From Thalassoroseus pseudoceratinae (GTDB taxonomy: Bacteria; Planctomycetota; Planctomycetia; Planctomycetales; Planctomycetaceae): a stretch of 64,000 nucleotides of DNA. The stretch is from contig NZ_JAALXT010000003.1 of assembly GCF_011634775.1 (NCBI RefSeq), forward strand, positions 620,001 through 684,000, written 5' to 3'. The stretch's first letter is position 1. Each line of letters opens with the position of its first letter. Position numbers and translations under genes: made by a program. The notes under the pieces were generated by a model. That model saw only the letters and a list, made by a program, of their open reading frames with translations. It ran no database searches and was not told where the DNA came from. Below are positions 8,193 through 17,564 of this stretch, one piece after another.

Positions 8193-10883
8193 ATGAACTT
8201 GGCAACGACGCCATCCGTCAACGACACGCTCGCTACGCTCAAGAAGCGTCGACAAGGGATCGTCGATGTCCGCGAACGTGGGCGGCAATTGTTCGAACGT
8301 GGTGCGACAGGCACGCAGGTGGCGTCTGCACTCTCCGATGGTATGGACGCCTTCCTCATACGTTTGATCGAAGAAGAGTTTGAGTTACGCAGCGAAAGCG
8401 AACGGGACGTCATTCGTGAGAATGCCGCTGTTGTCGCGGTTGGTGGAACTGGGCGTGGGGATCTTTGTCCCTATTCGGATATCGATCTGCTATTCCTGTA
8501 TGATCCCGCGGCAGACACACCGTTCGCCGAGTTCTCGTCGACTGTTGTCCGGGCACTTTGGGATGCCGGTTTGCAGCTTGGGCACTCCGTACGCACGATC
8601 AAAGAGTGTGTCACGCTGGCCAAAGCTGAACCGCAGATTGCAACCGCACTCACGGAAATGCGTCTGCTTTGGGGAAGCGAACGGCTTGTCGGCTCGCTGC
8701 GAAAACAATTTGAGCGGAAAGTCATCCATCGACGGCTTCGTGCCTTTATTGATAGCTGTGTGGAAGCCCGTGGCTCCGAGCGGCTCACGCATGGGAATAC
8801 CGTGCAACAATTGGAGCCGGACCTGAAATCCTCACAAGGAGGGTTGCGTGACTTCCACTTGCTCCGATGGCTTGGCTATGCATTGTTCAAAGAAAAAGAT
8901 ATCGATTCGCTTCGGCGGAACGGTTCGCTGACTCGTGAAGAAGCCTACGATCTCCGGGGAGCCTATGAGTTTCTGTTGAAGATCCGAATTGATATGCACT
9001 TCCACAACAATCGTGAGCAAGATCGGCTCACGCGGGATGAGCAATTGCGGATCACACGGGAACGGAACATCCAGCCCACACCGGCGCAGCGTCCGGTGGA
9101 AGTGTTCATGCAGAATTATTTCCGCCACAGTTCGGCTTTGTCGGAAATCGTCATGCGGTTTGTTAACCGTCATTGCCCACGAACACTTCAGGAGCGGCTG
9201 ATCGAATTCGCGGTGACTCACCGAGTGAATACGATGTTCCACGCTGGCCCTGGGTGGATCGACGTGTTGCCTCGCTATCGCGAAACGGTGCAATCAAGTT
9301 TGCTGGAAATCCTCAAACTCTACTATGCGGCTGCCTTGTATGGGCTTACGCCGAAACCCCGGCTCGCCGCCGAGTTGAAAAACGCCGTTCCCAACTTGAG
9401 CGAGGAAATCACGCCCCGTGATGCCGCGATGTTTATGCAGATCCTTGGATGCACGACTTATCTGGGGGTCGTCATCCGGGGACTATTCGACATCGGCGTT
9501 CTGGAAATTCTGATTCCCGATTTCAAGCACACTCGGTGTTTGCTGCAATTCAACCAGTACCACAGTTACACCGTCGACGAGCACACGCTCAAGGCGATCG
9601 AATGTTGTATTCAATTCGAGAACGATGACGATCACCTCGGTCGAGCCTACCGAGCGATTCAACACAAGGAGATTTTGCATCTGGCTTTGCTGCTGCACGA
9701 CGTTGGCAAGGGATTCGAGGAAGACCACTGCATCGTCGGCAAACGCATTGCGGAACGGATCGCCAAGCGTTTAGGCATTCCGGCTCATCGTGGTCGAACA
9801 CTCGCTTTGTTGGTGGAAATGCACTTACAAATGGCCGATCTCGCGTTCCGCCGCGATATCAGTGACCCGGCTGTCGTCGTACCATTCGCCAAAGCCATCG
9901 GGAGTCTGGACAAACTGCGGATGTTGTTCGTCCTGACGGCTTCGGATATCTCCGCTGTCGGTCCCGGCGTCTGGACGGATTGGAAAGCCGGGTTGCTGTC
10001 CGAATTCTATTGCCGAGGCATGTACGTGCTCAGTGGGCGGAAATTCGAGTATCAAGAGCAAAAGCGTTTTCGTGAAATCTTCGAATACGTGTTATCGTCG
10101 ATTACGAGTCACGATGACGATCAAGAAGACGTCCGCAAATGGCTGTTTCAGCAGCTCACGAGTTTGCCTCCGCACTATCTGGCAGAAACATCGAAGCAGC
10201 AAATCGCCCATGACCTCAAAGTTCTGCAAACTATCGACCCGGGTAACATCTCGGTTACCGGACTTTGGAACGACGAGAATGAAATTGTCGACTATCGACT
10301 CATTACTCACGAGACGACGGTCAGTGGCGTTTTTCATCGTGTCGTCGGAATTCTGCGGGCGAAACGGCTGACAGTGCATTCCGCGCAGATCAGCACAACC
10401 GCAGATGGTTACGTCGTGGACAGCTTTTGCACAAGTGACGGAGACTATGAAGGCGAGGTTCCACTGCAGCGGGTTGAAGAAATTAGCGAGGCACTTCGGA
10501 CGGGATTGCTCACAGAACAACCTGTGGAGAAGATGTTTCAAAAGGCGAGTCGATATTCGAGTGGTCCACAGGAGTTGGTTTCGGGGCTGCCGACACGGGT
10601 TGTGATCGACAACAACACATCACCGAAATGCACCATCCTCGACGTCTTCGCCCAGGATCAACCGGGTTTGCTGTATTTGATCTCGCGGACTTTGTACGAA
10701 CTCGATACATCGGTCGTGCTCGCCAAGATTTCGACGCACTTTGATCAGGTCGTCGACGTTTTCTATCTCACCGACCGCGATGGCAACAAAATCACCGACG
10801 GCGATCGACTCGGCAAGATTCGAGAGGAACTGGAAGAACGACTCGAGCACTTCGAAGCCGAAGGGCACCAATCGTTTTGCTGA
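8193..10883 (+). CDS. glnD: Bifunctional PII uridylyltransferase / uridylyl-removing enzyme
   Basis: 896 residues, normal for GlnD. The nucleotidyltransferase motif GGTGRGDLCPYSDIDLLFL is at about residues 84-102. The HD domain that removes UMP has LALLLHDVGKG near residue 499. Two ACT domains follow at roughly 700-780 and 815-890; in the family these sense glutamine. GlnD attaches UMP to Tyr51 of PII when glutamine is low and removes it when high. Both PII proteins just upstream keep this tyrosine, so substrate and enzyme are encoded together. All key catalytic residues visible by eye are present. Confidence 0.95.
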   Translation: MNLATTPSVNDTLATLKKRRQGIVDVRERGRQLFERGATGTQVASALSDGMDAFLIRLIEEEFELRSESERDVIRENAAVVAVGGTGRGDLCPYSDIDLLFLYDPAADTPFAEFSSTVVRALWDAGLQLGHSVRTIKECVTLAKAEPQIATALTEMRLLWGSERLVGSLRKQFERKVIHRRLRAFIDSCVEARGSERLTHGNTVQQLEPDLKSSQGGLRDFHLLRWLGYALFKEKDIDSLRRNGSLTREEAYDLRGAYEFLLKIRIDMHFHNNREQDRLTRDEQLRITRERNIQPTPAQRPVEVFMQNYFRHSSALSEIVMRFVNRHCPRTLQERLIEFAVTHRVNTMFHAGPGWIDVLPRYRETVQSSLLEILKLYYAAALYGLTPKPRLAAELKNAVPNLSEEITPRDAAMFMQILGCTTYLGVVIRGLFDIGVLEILIPDFKHTRCLLQFNQYHSYTVDEHTLKAIECCIQFENDDDHLGRAYRAIQHKEILHLALLLHDVGKGFEEDHCIVGKRIAERIAKRLGIPAHRGRTLALLVEMHLQMADLAFRRDISDPAVVVPFAKAIGSLDKLRMLFVLTASDISAVGPGVWTDWKAGLLSEFYCRGMYVLSGRKFEYQEQKRFREIFEYVLSSITSHDDDQEDVRKWLFQQLTSLPPHYLAETSKQQIAHDLKVLQTIDPGNISVTGLWNDENEIVDYRLITHETTVSGVFHRVVGILRAKRLTVHSAQISTTADGYVVDSFCTSDGDYEGEVPLQRVEEISEALRTGLLTEQPVEKMFQKASRYSSGPQELVSGLPTRVVIDNNTSPKCTILDVFAQDQPGLLYLISRTLYELDTSVVLAKISTHFDQVVDVFYLTDRDGNKITDGDRLGKIREELEERLEHFEAEGHQSFC

Positions 10884-10966
10884 TGACGAGGCGTGTTTCA
10901 TTTCGACAATGCGACCGTCGTTATCTTTCCGCTGAACGCGAACGCAATGAAGAATCGTCATTCTCG

Positions 10967-11932
10967 CTATGGAAGAAAGGCTTCCAAGAGGGTGAGTTCC
11001 TCGGCAGCCTGAACTTCCACGTCGTCACAAGCTGCCGGAACGAGGAACGTTGTACCGAGGTTGAGCGGTTGCCCAGACGTTAGTTTGCCGGAACCTCCGA
11101 GCACGCTATAGACATGGAATCGGTTATCCGTCGATAATTTCGCAGTTTGACCAGCGGGGACGATGTGGCGTTGCATCACGAAATGGTCATTCTGCACGAG
11201 TTCTTCAGTGCGGATCGGGGACGCTGTCTTCACTTGAGGCTCCACCGGATCGACTGGGCCCATGTCGAAGTTGGTGCACTCGAGTGCGGATTCGATGTGG
11301 ATTTCGCGGGGTTTGCCATCGGCCCCGAGCCGACCCCAATCGTAGAGCCGAAAGGTTAGGTCGCTCGATTGCTGAATTTCCGCCAGCACAATACCTTCAC
11401 CGATGGCATGAATCGTTCCCGCGGGAATAAACACACAATCGCCTGGATGGACCGTTACCGTGTGCAGAATTTCTTCCACGGTTCCGGCTCGCAGGTGTTC
11501 GTCCAATTGCTCTGGACCGATGCCATCCTGAAGTCCCACGTAGAGTTGGCTGCCCGGTTCGGCGTGGACGATCACCCATGCTTCCGTTTTGCCGTTTTCG
11601 AGAGGATCGTATTGCTTCGCCTGTTCATCATTCGGATGAACCTGCACTGAAAGCCGATCGTTGGCGTCCAGAAATTTCACTAGCAGCGGAAACTGTTTTC
11701 GACCGGCATGACGTCCGAAAATGTCCGCGTTCCGTTCCGTCACCAGTTTCTTGAGCGACCAACCGGCGAACTCACCGTCCGTAACGAGAGATTGATCCTC
11801 CCCGTGGTCGGAAATTTCCCAACTCTCGGCGTAGTCGGTCTCCGGACCGATGGGTTTTCCGAGTTCCGTGCCCAATCGTCGGCCACCCCAGCGAATTCGT
11901 TTGAGAATCGGCTCAAAAAACAATGGCGGCAT
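10967..11932 (-). CDS. manA: Mannose-6-phosphate isomerase, type I
   Basis: 321 residues from ATG 11932, which has AGGAG seven bases upstream; the frame is open further but that extension has no such site. Cupin-fold zinc ligands are visible in LSVQVHPND, in KTEAW, and in the histidine of AGTIHAIGEG. The enzyme interconverts fructose-6-phosphate and mannose-6-phosphate, linking glycolysis to GDP-mannose and polysaccharide synthesis. The length fits the short Bacillus-like form. It is a single gene, converging on glnD with about 80 bp between stops. Confidence 0.92.
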   Translation of the reverse strand: MPPLFFEPILKRIRWGGRRLGTELGKPIGPETDYAESWEISDHGEDQSLVTDGEFAGWSLKKLVTERNADIFGRHAGRKQFPLLVKFLDANDRLSVQVHPNDEQAKQYDPLENGKTEAWVIVHAEPGSQLYVGLQDGIGPEQLDEHLRAGTVEEILHTVTVHPGDCVFIPAGTIHAIGEGIVLAEIQQSSDLTFRLYDWGRLGADGKPREIHIESALECTNFDMGPVDPVEPQVKTASPIRTEELVQNDHFVMQRHIVPAGQTAKLSTDNRFHVYSVLGGSGKLTSGQPLNLGTTFLVPAACDDVEVQAAEELTLLEAFLP

Positions 11933-12039
11933 TACAAACTCCTGGCATGACATAGTCTTGGGGCCTGTTGGGTCATACCGTGGATGGTAGTCGTTTGCCC
12001 CGATCGGTCAATTGGACTTTCGTGGGGCTCGAATCCGGT

Positions 12040-12068
12040 TTGCGGTGTTTCGGATGACTTGGTATAGT
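12040..12068 (+). promoter_or_regulatory. Candidate sigma-70-type promoter for the CsrA-like gene
   Basis: TTGCGG (12040-12045), a 17-bp spacer and TATAGT (12063-12068) give a good -10 and a moderate -35. The predicted transcription start near 12075 leaves a leader of about 60 nt before GTG 12137. Confidence 0.5.
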
Positions 12069-12136
12069 CCGCGCGCGTACTCATCCGTCGGGGTGGGATC
12101 CGGGCCAATGGTCTGAAGCCAATGCAGGAGGCATCC

Positions 12137-12331
12137 GTGCTTGAGCAGACAATGGATTTAGCTGTCGGCGATATGGTCGTCGTAGGCAATCAAGTACTGA
12201 CAGTGGTCGATATTGACGGGGATGAAGTCAGTTTTCGACTGGATACAGCACCGCCAACAGAATTGGCAATGATGAAGGAAACGGGACAGCAACCGTCGGC
12301 TCAAAGCATGACACCACGCCGAGCGAAGTGA
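12137..12331 (+). CDS. Small CsrA-like protein (divergent)
   Basis: 64 residues from GTG 12137, with a perfect AGGAGG five bases upstream; the ATG at 12122 has no such site. The core GNQVLTVVDIDGDEVSFRLD can be aligned with the CsrA strands GDDIVVTVLDIRGDQVKLGI: the Gly, Thr-Val, Ile and Gly-Asp positions agree. The first strand (usually MLVLxRK) and the RNA-binding VHREE end are replaced, here by PTELAMMKE. It may be a CsrA paralogue that has changed or lost RNA recognition. An unrelated small beta-barrel is the alternative; the assignment rests on a short stretch. Confidence 0.5.
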   Translation: MLEQTMDLAVGDMVVVGNQVLTVVDIDGDEVSFRLDTAPPTELAMMKETGQQPSAQSMTPRRAK

Positions 12332-12343
12332 CGCGACTTTCGG

Positions 12344-12712
12344 TTAAGCCGTCTGGAGTTGAGCAATCGCGTCGTCACGTGTCTCGACGAGTTCCCAGAT
12401 TCGGTCTAAATTAGTGACCTGGAGGACTTCCTTACAGTAGGGCATGAGCCCGCAAATCACGAATTTACCGTTCTCGGCTTTCTCCAACCGATTCCAAGCT
12501 CGGAATAGGATCTCAATGAATGCGGAGCCGAAGAAATTGACGTTCGACATGTCCAACACCACCAGTGGTGGTTCGGCACTTTCGACTGCTGTTAGAATTT
12601 CGGTCCGCACTTCCTGAAGATGGCCTTCCTCGAGTTTTTGATACTCGGGGCCAAGTGTGATGATCGTGATGTCGTCCTGACGGGATACGTGGATGGAATC
12701 ATTGTTTGGCAT
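12344..12712 (-). CDS. STAS-domain protein (anti-sigma factor antagonist-like)
   Basis: About 122 residues from ATG 12712; a GTG at 12727 would add five residues, and neither start has a clear ribosome site. The fold reads as a STAS domain: DITIITLGPEYQKLEE, then LVVLDMSNVNFFGSAFIEIL, where the Ser of FFGSA sits at the usual phosphorylation position, then FVICGLMPYCKEVLQVTNL. Such proteins bind kinase/anti-sigma partners in switching systems of the SpoIIAA/RsbV type. No anti-sigma kinase or sigma factor is adjacent, so its partner is unknown. It converges on the CsrA-like gene. Confidence 0.8.
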   Translation of the reverse strand: MPNNDSIHVSRQDDITIITLGPEYQKLEEGHLQEVRTEILTAVESAEPPLVVLDMSNVNFFGSAFIEILFRAWNRLEKAENGKFVICGLMPYCKEVLQVTNLDRIWELVETRDDAIAQLQTA

Positions 12713-12853
12713 GGTCTTGGCCCGCACGAGAACTGATTGTCTTTAGTCGGAGTTGCCCGAAACCACGTTGTTCTCTGGTTTTTCGTCTAGTATATGCGAT
12801 TTCCGATCTCCATTCAATTCGGAAGTTCTCAGTCGCCTGAGTTTCGACGGATC

Positions 12854-14020
12854 TCACTGGGTGAAGGTGGGCAACGCTTGCAGTGTCAGTGACACCTCTC
12901 GTTCTTGGCCATTCCGAATGACCTGGATCGTAACCGTGTCGCCAACGTGGAAACGTTCGAGGACACGGAATAAATCTTTTGTACCCGTTATAGCCTCGCC
13001 ATCGAAACCGACAAGTAAATCGCCCAAACGTAGCCCGTTCGGCAATTCGATCGTCGGCAGTAATCCCGCTTTGTCTGCCGCCCCACCTCTAATAATCTTC
13101 CGGAACAGCACACCTTTTCGGTCAAGAATCCCGAGCTGTCGAAGCTGAGCCACATCGGAATCGCTCCACACAATGACCGACAAACCAGGGCGATCGACCG
13201 TTCCCGTGCGGATGATTTCCGGCACCGCTCGATTGACGGCATCGACCGGGACCGCGAACCCGATCCCTGCATACGCTCCCGATGGGCTGTAAATCGCCGT
13301 GTTGATCCCAATCAATCGACCAGCACTATCAAGCAGCGGACCGCCGGAGTTGCCGGGATTGATCGCGGCGTCTGTTTGGATGACATTGAAAATCGTGCGT
13401 TCGGTGACGGATTCGATTTCTCGTCCCAACCCACTGATGACCCCTGTGGTCAGTGTTTGATCGAGTCCAAACGGGTTGCCAATCGCGTAGACGTTCTGTC
13501 CGACGAGCAGGTCCTGCGAAGTACCCACCGGGATGGGAGACAACAAGGAAGCCGGTGAGTCAATTTTGAGAACCGCGACATCCTTATCGGGATCACTGCC
13601 GACGAGTCGCGCATCGTGAACGGAACCATCAAACAGGGTGACGCGGGCGGCTTGGGCTTTTTGGATGACGTGAAAGTTCGTCACGACGTGGCCATCTTCA
13701 TCCCAGATGAAGCCGCTCCCGGTTCCCAGTGGCTCCCGTTGGAGATCGCGACCGGCGAGTGCAAAGCTTGTGACGTGAACGACTGATGGAGACGCAGCAC
13801 GATACAGTTCAATCTGTGAGGTTTCCGTTTCCGCTAGTTTTCCGCGGGCGGTTACGATTCGTGGTCGAGCATTTGGGTCGTGAAGTGCGGAAGGGGAAAG
13901 GTCCATGAACTTCCAGACAGCCAAACCACTGGCGATCATGAAGAAGAAGACGGCAATCCACGTGGATAATGTCGCCCGCGCCGACTCCGACGATTCATGA
14001 GGGAAGTCGGAATTCATCAT
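12854..14020 (-). CDS. Membrane-anchored HtrA/DegP-like serine protease with one PDZ domain
   Basis: About 388 residues from ATG 14020. One N-terminal membrane segment (WIAVFFFMIASGLAVWKF) anchors it with the catalytic part outside the cytoplasm. The trypsin-like triad is intact: His in VVTNFHVI (about 115), Asp in DKDVAVLKI (about 146) and Ser in INPGNSGGPLL (about 224). A single PDZ domain follows, with GLRLGDLLVGFDGE and the final beta strands. Members of this family degrade or refold damaged envelope proteins. One PDZ domain and a membrane anchor resemble DegS more than DegP, but regulated sigma-E-type signalling is not implied by the context. Confidence 0.9.
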   Translation of the reverse strand: MMNSDFPHESSESARATLSTWIAVFFFMIASGLAVWKFMDLSPSALHDPNARPRIVTARGKLAETETSQIELYRAASPSVVHVTSFALAGRDLQREPLGTGSGFIWDEDGHVVTNFHVIQKAQAARVTLFDGSVHDARLVGSDPDKDVAVLKIDSPASLLSPIPVGTSQDLLVGQNVYAIGNPFGLDQTLTTGVISGLGREIESVTERTIFNVIQTDAAINPGNSGGPLLDSAGRLIGINTAIYSPSGAYAGIGFAVPVDAVNRAVPEIIRTGTVDRPGLSVIVWSDSDVAQLRQLGILDRKGVLFRKIIRGGAADKAGLLPTIELPNGLRLGDLLVGFDGEAITGTKDLFRVLERFHVGDTVTIQVIRNGQEREVSLTLQALPTFTQ

Positions 14021-14314
14021 CGGTTGAGTCTCCGCGTCGAGGGAATGACAGTCGCGATTCACGGATGGAGTCTACCAACACTCGTGGCATCGTGAACTGT
14101 CCATCGTGCAACAAGCCCTATTCTGCAGGACGCGTCCCACAGAGGCAAGAGGACGGATTCTCTGGATTTCATACGGATTTCGAGGATCTTTCAACAAGCC
14201 AGTTACGTTGACGTTTTGTGCACATGCGATTATAGGGTTTTTCTGTTCACTTTTTGGGTTTCGTTGTGTACGATGTGTTGATCGGAGTCTAAGGGACCAA
14301 TCGGGAGGGACGTC

Positions 14315-16642
14315 ATGGAGAACTCCGCAACGGCAACACTCATTCAACCTGAGTTGTTTCCGGAGACAAAACGTGAGTCGGAGGCAGTAGTTGGGAATCC
14401 ACTTCCCTGGGAGACGGCCGCATCGGAGGATTTGCTGGCCGCTCAAGTGGTTGTGAATCGGCCGATCGACAAAGCTTTCACCTATTTAGTTCCGGACCAT
14501 CTTCGGGCGGACATCCAAACTGGACAACGGGTGCGAGTGCCCTTCGGAAAGGGCGACCGCCTCCTCACCGGATTCTGCGTGAGTTTGGGACCGGTCTCCA
14601 AGACCGGGCGGGATTTAAAGTGGGTGCAGTCGGTCGTCGACGAGTTGCCATTGATCACCCCATCGATGATGGATCTCACCCGCTGGATTGCGGATCGCTA
14701 TCTGTGTAGTTGGGGGCAAGTGCTCGACGGTGTGGTACCGACAGGGGTGAAACAACGTGCGGGAACTCGGTTGATTCGGCGTTTTCGAATCCATCCCGAT
14801 ACGCAAGCTCGACTCGAAGGCGTACGTTTGTCGGCCAAGCAACAGGCCGTATTGCAAGTCCTTCAGGACCGCGACGAGCCATTGACTTTGGAGGAAATCT
14901 CGGCGTCCGCTCATTGCAGTGCGGGACCGGTCCAGGCATTGGTTAAAAAGAATCTGGTGATTGCATTGCGAGAACGGACGCATGATTTCGTTCCCGAACC
15001 AACCGCCATCGAACGCAATGACGACTTGAAATTGAACGATCAACAAGAAGTCGCATTGCGGTCAATCGTGGACTCCTTGCAAGCGAAACAGCATCAGACT
15101 TTTCTACTGCACGGTGTGACCGGCAGTGGAAAAACGGAAGTTTACATCCAAGCGATTCGTGAAGTCGTCGGGTATGGACGCCAAGCGATTGTGCTCGTTC
15201 CAGAGATCAGCCTCACCCCACAAACCGTTCAGCGGTTTCAAAGCCGATTCGACTCGGTCGCGGTGCTGCACAGTCATTTAAGTGCGGCGGAACGTCATTG
15301 GCATTGGCAGCAAATTCGTCGTGGGGCGGTCAACGTGATTGTCGGTGCGAGAAGTGCGGTCTTTGCGCCGGCTCCCCATTTGGGTTTGATCGTAATCGAC
15401 GAAGAACACGAAACATCGTTCAAACAGGACTCCACGCCTCGCTACCACACACGGGAAGTCGCGCGCGAACGGGCCCGCATCGAAAAGATTCCGCTGGTTC
15501 TGGGGTCCGCCACGCCGACGTTGGAATCGTGGCATCGCGGGCAGACGAGAAAGGACGTTGTATTATCGTTGCCGAAGCGAGTCGAAGAGCGTGCAATGCC
15601 GCCGGTCGTTGTTGTGGATACGCGAAACGATCCGCAAATTGAACGCGGTGATGCCATCGGTCGTGTGCTGGAATCGGGGATGCGAACCGCGTTGAAGGAT
15701 TCCGGGCAGGTGATTCTCTTTCTCAACCTTCGAGGGTTTTCGCCGACTTTGTGGTGCCGAGCGTGTGGTGTTTCGGCGAAATGTCCGCATTGCGATGTCA
15801 CATTGACGTGGCATCGAGACCGAAATGTGGCATTGTGTCACGTGTGCAATTACCAAACGATTCTCCGAAATTGTCCGGAGTGCGGACACGCGGGCATTCG
15901 CCGATTGGGAAGTGGCACGCAACGGTTGGAAGAGGAAGTCCGTCGGAAATTTAAAGAGCACAAGATCCTGCGGATGGACAGTGATTCGATGCGACGGCAT
16001 GGCAGCTATTCCGCCGCGTTGGCTGCATTTCGCAACGGCGATGTGCAAATTCTGCTCGGCACACAGATGATCGCCAAAGGACTCGACTTTCCAAACGTGA
16101 CATTGGTCGGTGTGGTCGATGCCGACACAAGTTTGCATCAACCCGATTTGCGAGCCGCCGAGCGAACGTTTCAGCTGATTTCGCAAGTGGCCGGTCGCAC
16201 GGGGCGAAGTCACCGAGGCGGTCGCGTGTTCGTCCAGACATCATCACCGGGCGAACCGGCGATCGCGTTTGCGGCGGATCACGATTATCACGGGTTTGCT
16301 CGTCATGAGATGCAACAACGACAGGCCATGCATGTGCCACCGTTTCGGCATCTGGCCCGGGTCATTCTCCGATCCGAAGATGAAGCCTTCGTCGAAGCGA
16401 AGGCCGAAGAGTTTGCAGAAATCGTCAAGCAAACCATTCAGGAAGAGTCATTGGCGGTTTGGTTGTTAGGGCCGGCTCCCGCGCCGGTAGCGAAAGTGAA
16501 GGACCACTACCGATACCACTTCCAACTCTCCGCAAGTGACCCTGAGGAGATCGTCAAACTCTGGCGGATCGCGGAAGATCAGCTTCCGAAGTCCAGCGGA
16601 TTTGAATACGTAATCGATGTCGATCCCACGAATATGCGTTGA
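14315..16642 (+). CDS. priA: Primosomal replication-restart helicase PriA
   Basis: 775 residues with a good GGGAGGGA ribosome site. The N-terminal DNA-binding region (FTYLVPDHLRADIQTGQRVRV style) is followed by Walker A (GVTGSGKTE, about residue 270), the DEEH box (VIDEEHETSFKQDSTPRYH, about 361), the zinc region with eight cysteines between about 480 and 525, and helicase motif VI in QLISQVAGRTGR. PriA rebuilds forks away from the origin by loading DnaB. The length is normal. It is transcribed divergently from the protease gene. Confidence 0.95.
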   Translation: MENSATATLIQPELFPETKRESEAVVGNPLPWETAASEDLLAAQVVVNRPIDKAFTYLVPDHLRADIQTGQRVRVPFGKGDRLLTGFCVSLGPVSKTGRDLKWVQSVVDELPLITPSMMDLTRWIADRYLCSWGQVLDGVVPTGVKQRAGTRLIRRFRIHPDTQARLEGVRLSAKQQAVLQVLQDRDEPLTLEEISASAHCSAGPVQALVKKNLVIALRERTHDFVPEPTAIERNDDLKLNDQQEVALRSIVDSLQAKQHQTFLLHGVTGSGKTEVYIQAIREVVGYGRQAIVLVPEISLTPQTVQRFQSRFDSVAVLHSHLSAAERHWHWQQIRRGAVNVIVGARSAVFAPAPHLGLIVIDEEHETSFKQDSTPRYHTREVARERARIEKIPLVLGSATPTLESWHRGQTRKDVVLSLPKRVEERAMPPVVVVDTRNDPQIERGDAIGRVLESGMRTALKDSGQVILFLNLRGFSPTLWCRACGVSAKCPHCDVTLTWHRDRNVALCHVCNYQTILRNCPECGHAGIRRLGSGTQRLEEEVRRKFKEHKILRMDSDSMRRHGSYSAALAAFRNGDVQILLGTQMIAKGLDFPNVTLVGVVDADTSLHQPDLRAAERTFQLISQVAGRTGRSHRGGRVFVQTSSPGEPAIAFAADHDYHGFARHEMQQRQAMHVPPFRHLARVILRSEDEAFVEAKAEEFAEIVKQTIQEESLAVWLLGPAPAPVAKVKDHYRYHFQLSASDPEEIVKLWRIAEDQLPKSSGFEYVIDVDPTNMR

Positions 16643-16700
16643 ATTTCTCACCGGATTTGTTTTTCCTCGATGAGTTCTCGGGAATGCTCGGTCGTCACGA

Positions 16701-16728
16701 TTGAAGTTGACGTCACTCGACCTATAAT
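16701..16728 (+). promoter_or_regulatory. Sigma-70-type promoter of the sdhCAB operon
   Basis: TTGAAG (16701-16706), a 16-bp spacer and a perfect TATAAT (16723-16728) lie 58 bp before the sdhC start. This is among the best -35/-10 pairs in the window. Confidence 0.75.
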
Positions 16729-16785
16729 CTAACGCTGGGAACGGTTTGCGGTCAGAATGATCGGGTTTTTGCGGGAGAAACACCG

Positions 16786-17466
16786 TTGAGTTGGTTCACC
16801 AGAATGATGGCGTCTTCGCTTGGGCGGAAGTACGTCATGGGGATTACGGGCCTTTTGTTGTGCGGGTTCCTCGTCGTGCATATGGCGGGAAACTTGCTGA
16901 TGTTTGTGGGTGAGGACGCCTACAACGCTTATGCACACGCATTGCACAGCCAAGAGTGGTTTGTCAAGTTTGCCGAAGCGGGCTTGTTGCTGCTGTTTTT
17001 GCTCCACCTCTACTTGGCTGTCACGCTGACGGTCAATAACCGCGATGCTCGCGACAAAAGTTACGCCATCAAACACGACAAAGACTACGCGGAAAAAGCC
17101 CCGTTGTTGGCGAGTCGTTGGATGTTTGTCTCCGGTGTGATCGTGTTGGGCTTCATCATCCTTCATCTATGGGATTTCACATTCCAGTTAGGGGCGGATG
17201 ATTTCTACGTGACCAAAGACGGAAAGGCCGTCGAGCCTTTCGACAAGGCCATTGCCATTTTGACGCAATGGCATGTGCTCGCTGTTTACACGCTCGGCTG
17301 TTTGATGTTGGGGGCTCACCTCAGTCACGGCTTCTCCTCGGCATTTCGCAGTCTTGGGTTGAGTCACCCAAAATACAACAAATTGGTGCGAAATCTCGGT
17401 TATCTGTTCGCGATACTTTTCGGTTGTGCCTTTGCAATCTTCCCCTGGTGGGCGAAGTATCGCTAG
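16786..17466 (+). CDS. sdhC: Succinate dehydrogenase cytochrome b subunit
   Basis: 226 residues from TTG 16786, with GGGAGA eight bases upstream and SWFTRMMASSLGRKYVMG at the start. Five hydrophobic segments with histidines (VVHMAGN, LHLYLA, ILHLW, QWHVLAVY, GAHLSHGF) fit the single-subunit, di-heme B-type membrane anchor seen with menaquinone-linked enzymes. It anchors SdhAB to the inner membrane and passes electrons to quinone. It is the first gene of sdhCAB. Confidence 0.92.
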   Translation: MSWFTRMMASSLGRKYVMGITGLLLCGFLVVHMAGNLLMFVGEDAYNAYAHALHSQEWFVKFAEAGLLLLFLLHLYLAVTLTVNNRDARDKSYAIKHDKDYAEKAPLLASRWMFVSGVIVLGFIILHLWDFTFQLGADDFYVTKDGKAVEPFDKAIAILTQWHVLAVYTLGCLMLGAHLSHGFSSAFRSLGLSHPKYNKLVRNLGYLFAILFGCAFAIFPWWAKYR

Positions 17467-17525
17467 GTGGCTTATTCCGCAAATCGTGAGGCGAACATCC
17501 CGGACTCGAACTCATTCTCACCGTC

Positions 17526-17553
17526 GTTCCCAATGTCCGCGAACATTGGGAAC
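17526..17553 (+). other. Perfect intercistronic hairpin between sdhC and sdhA
   Basis: An 11-bp perfect inverted repeat, GTTCCCAATGT (17526-17536) and ACATTGGGAAC (17543-17553), closes a six-base loop. No T run follows, so it is not a normal terminator. It ends about 12 bp before the sdhA start codon and could stabilise or process the mRNA, or tune sdhA translation. Confidence 0.7.
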
Positions 17554-17564
17554 TGAAGAAGTAA

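Noticed and set aside
11990-12060. GGCTCGAATCC-like sequence considered as a tRNA T-arm
   Set aside because: No acceptor stem or anticodon arm could be formed around it.
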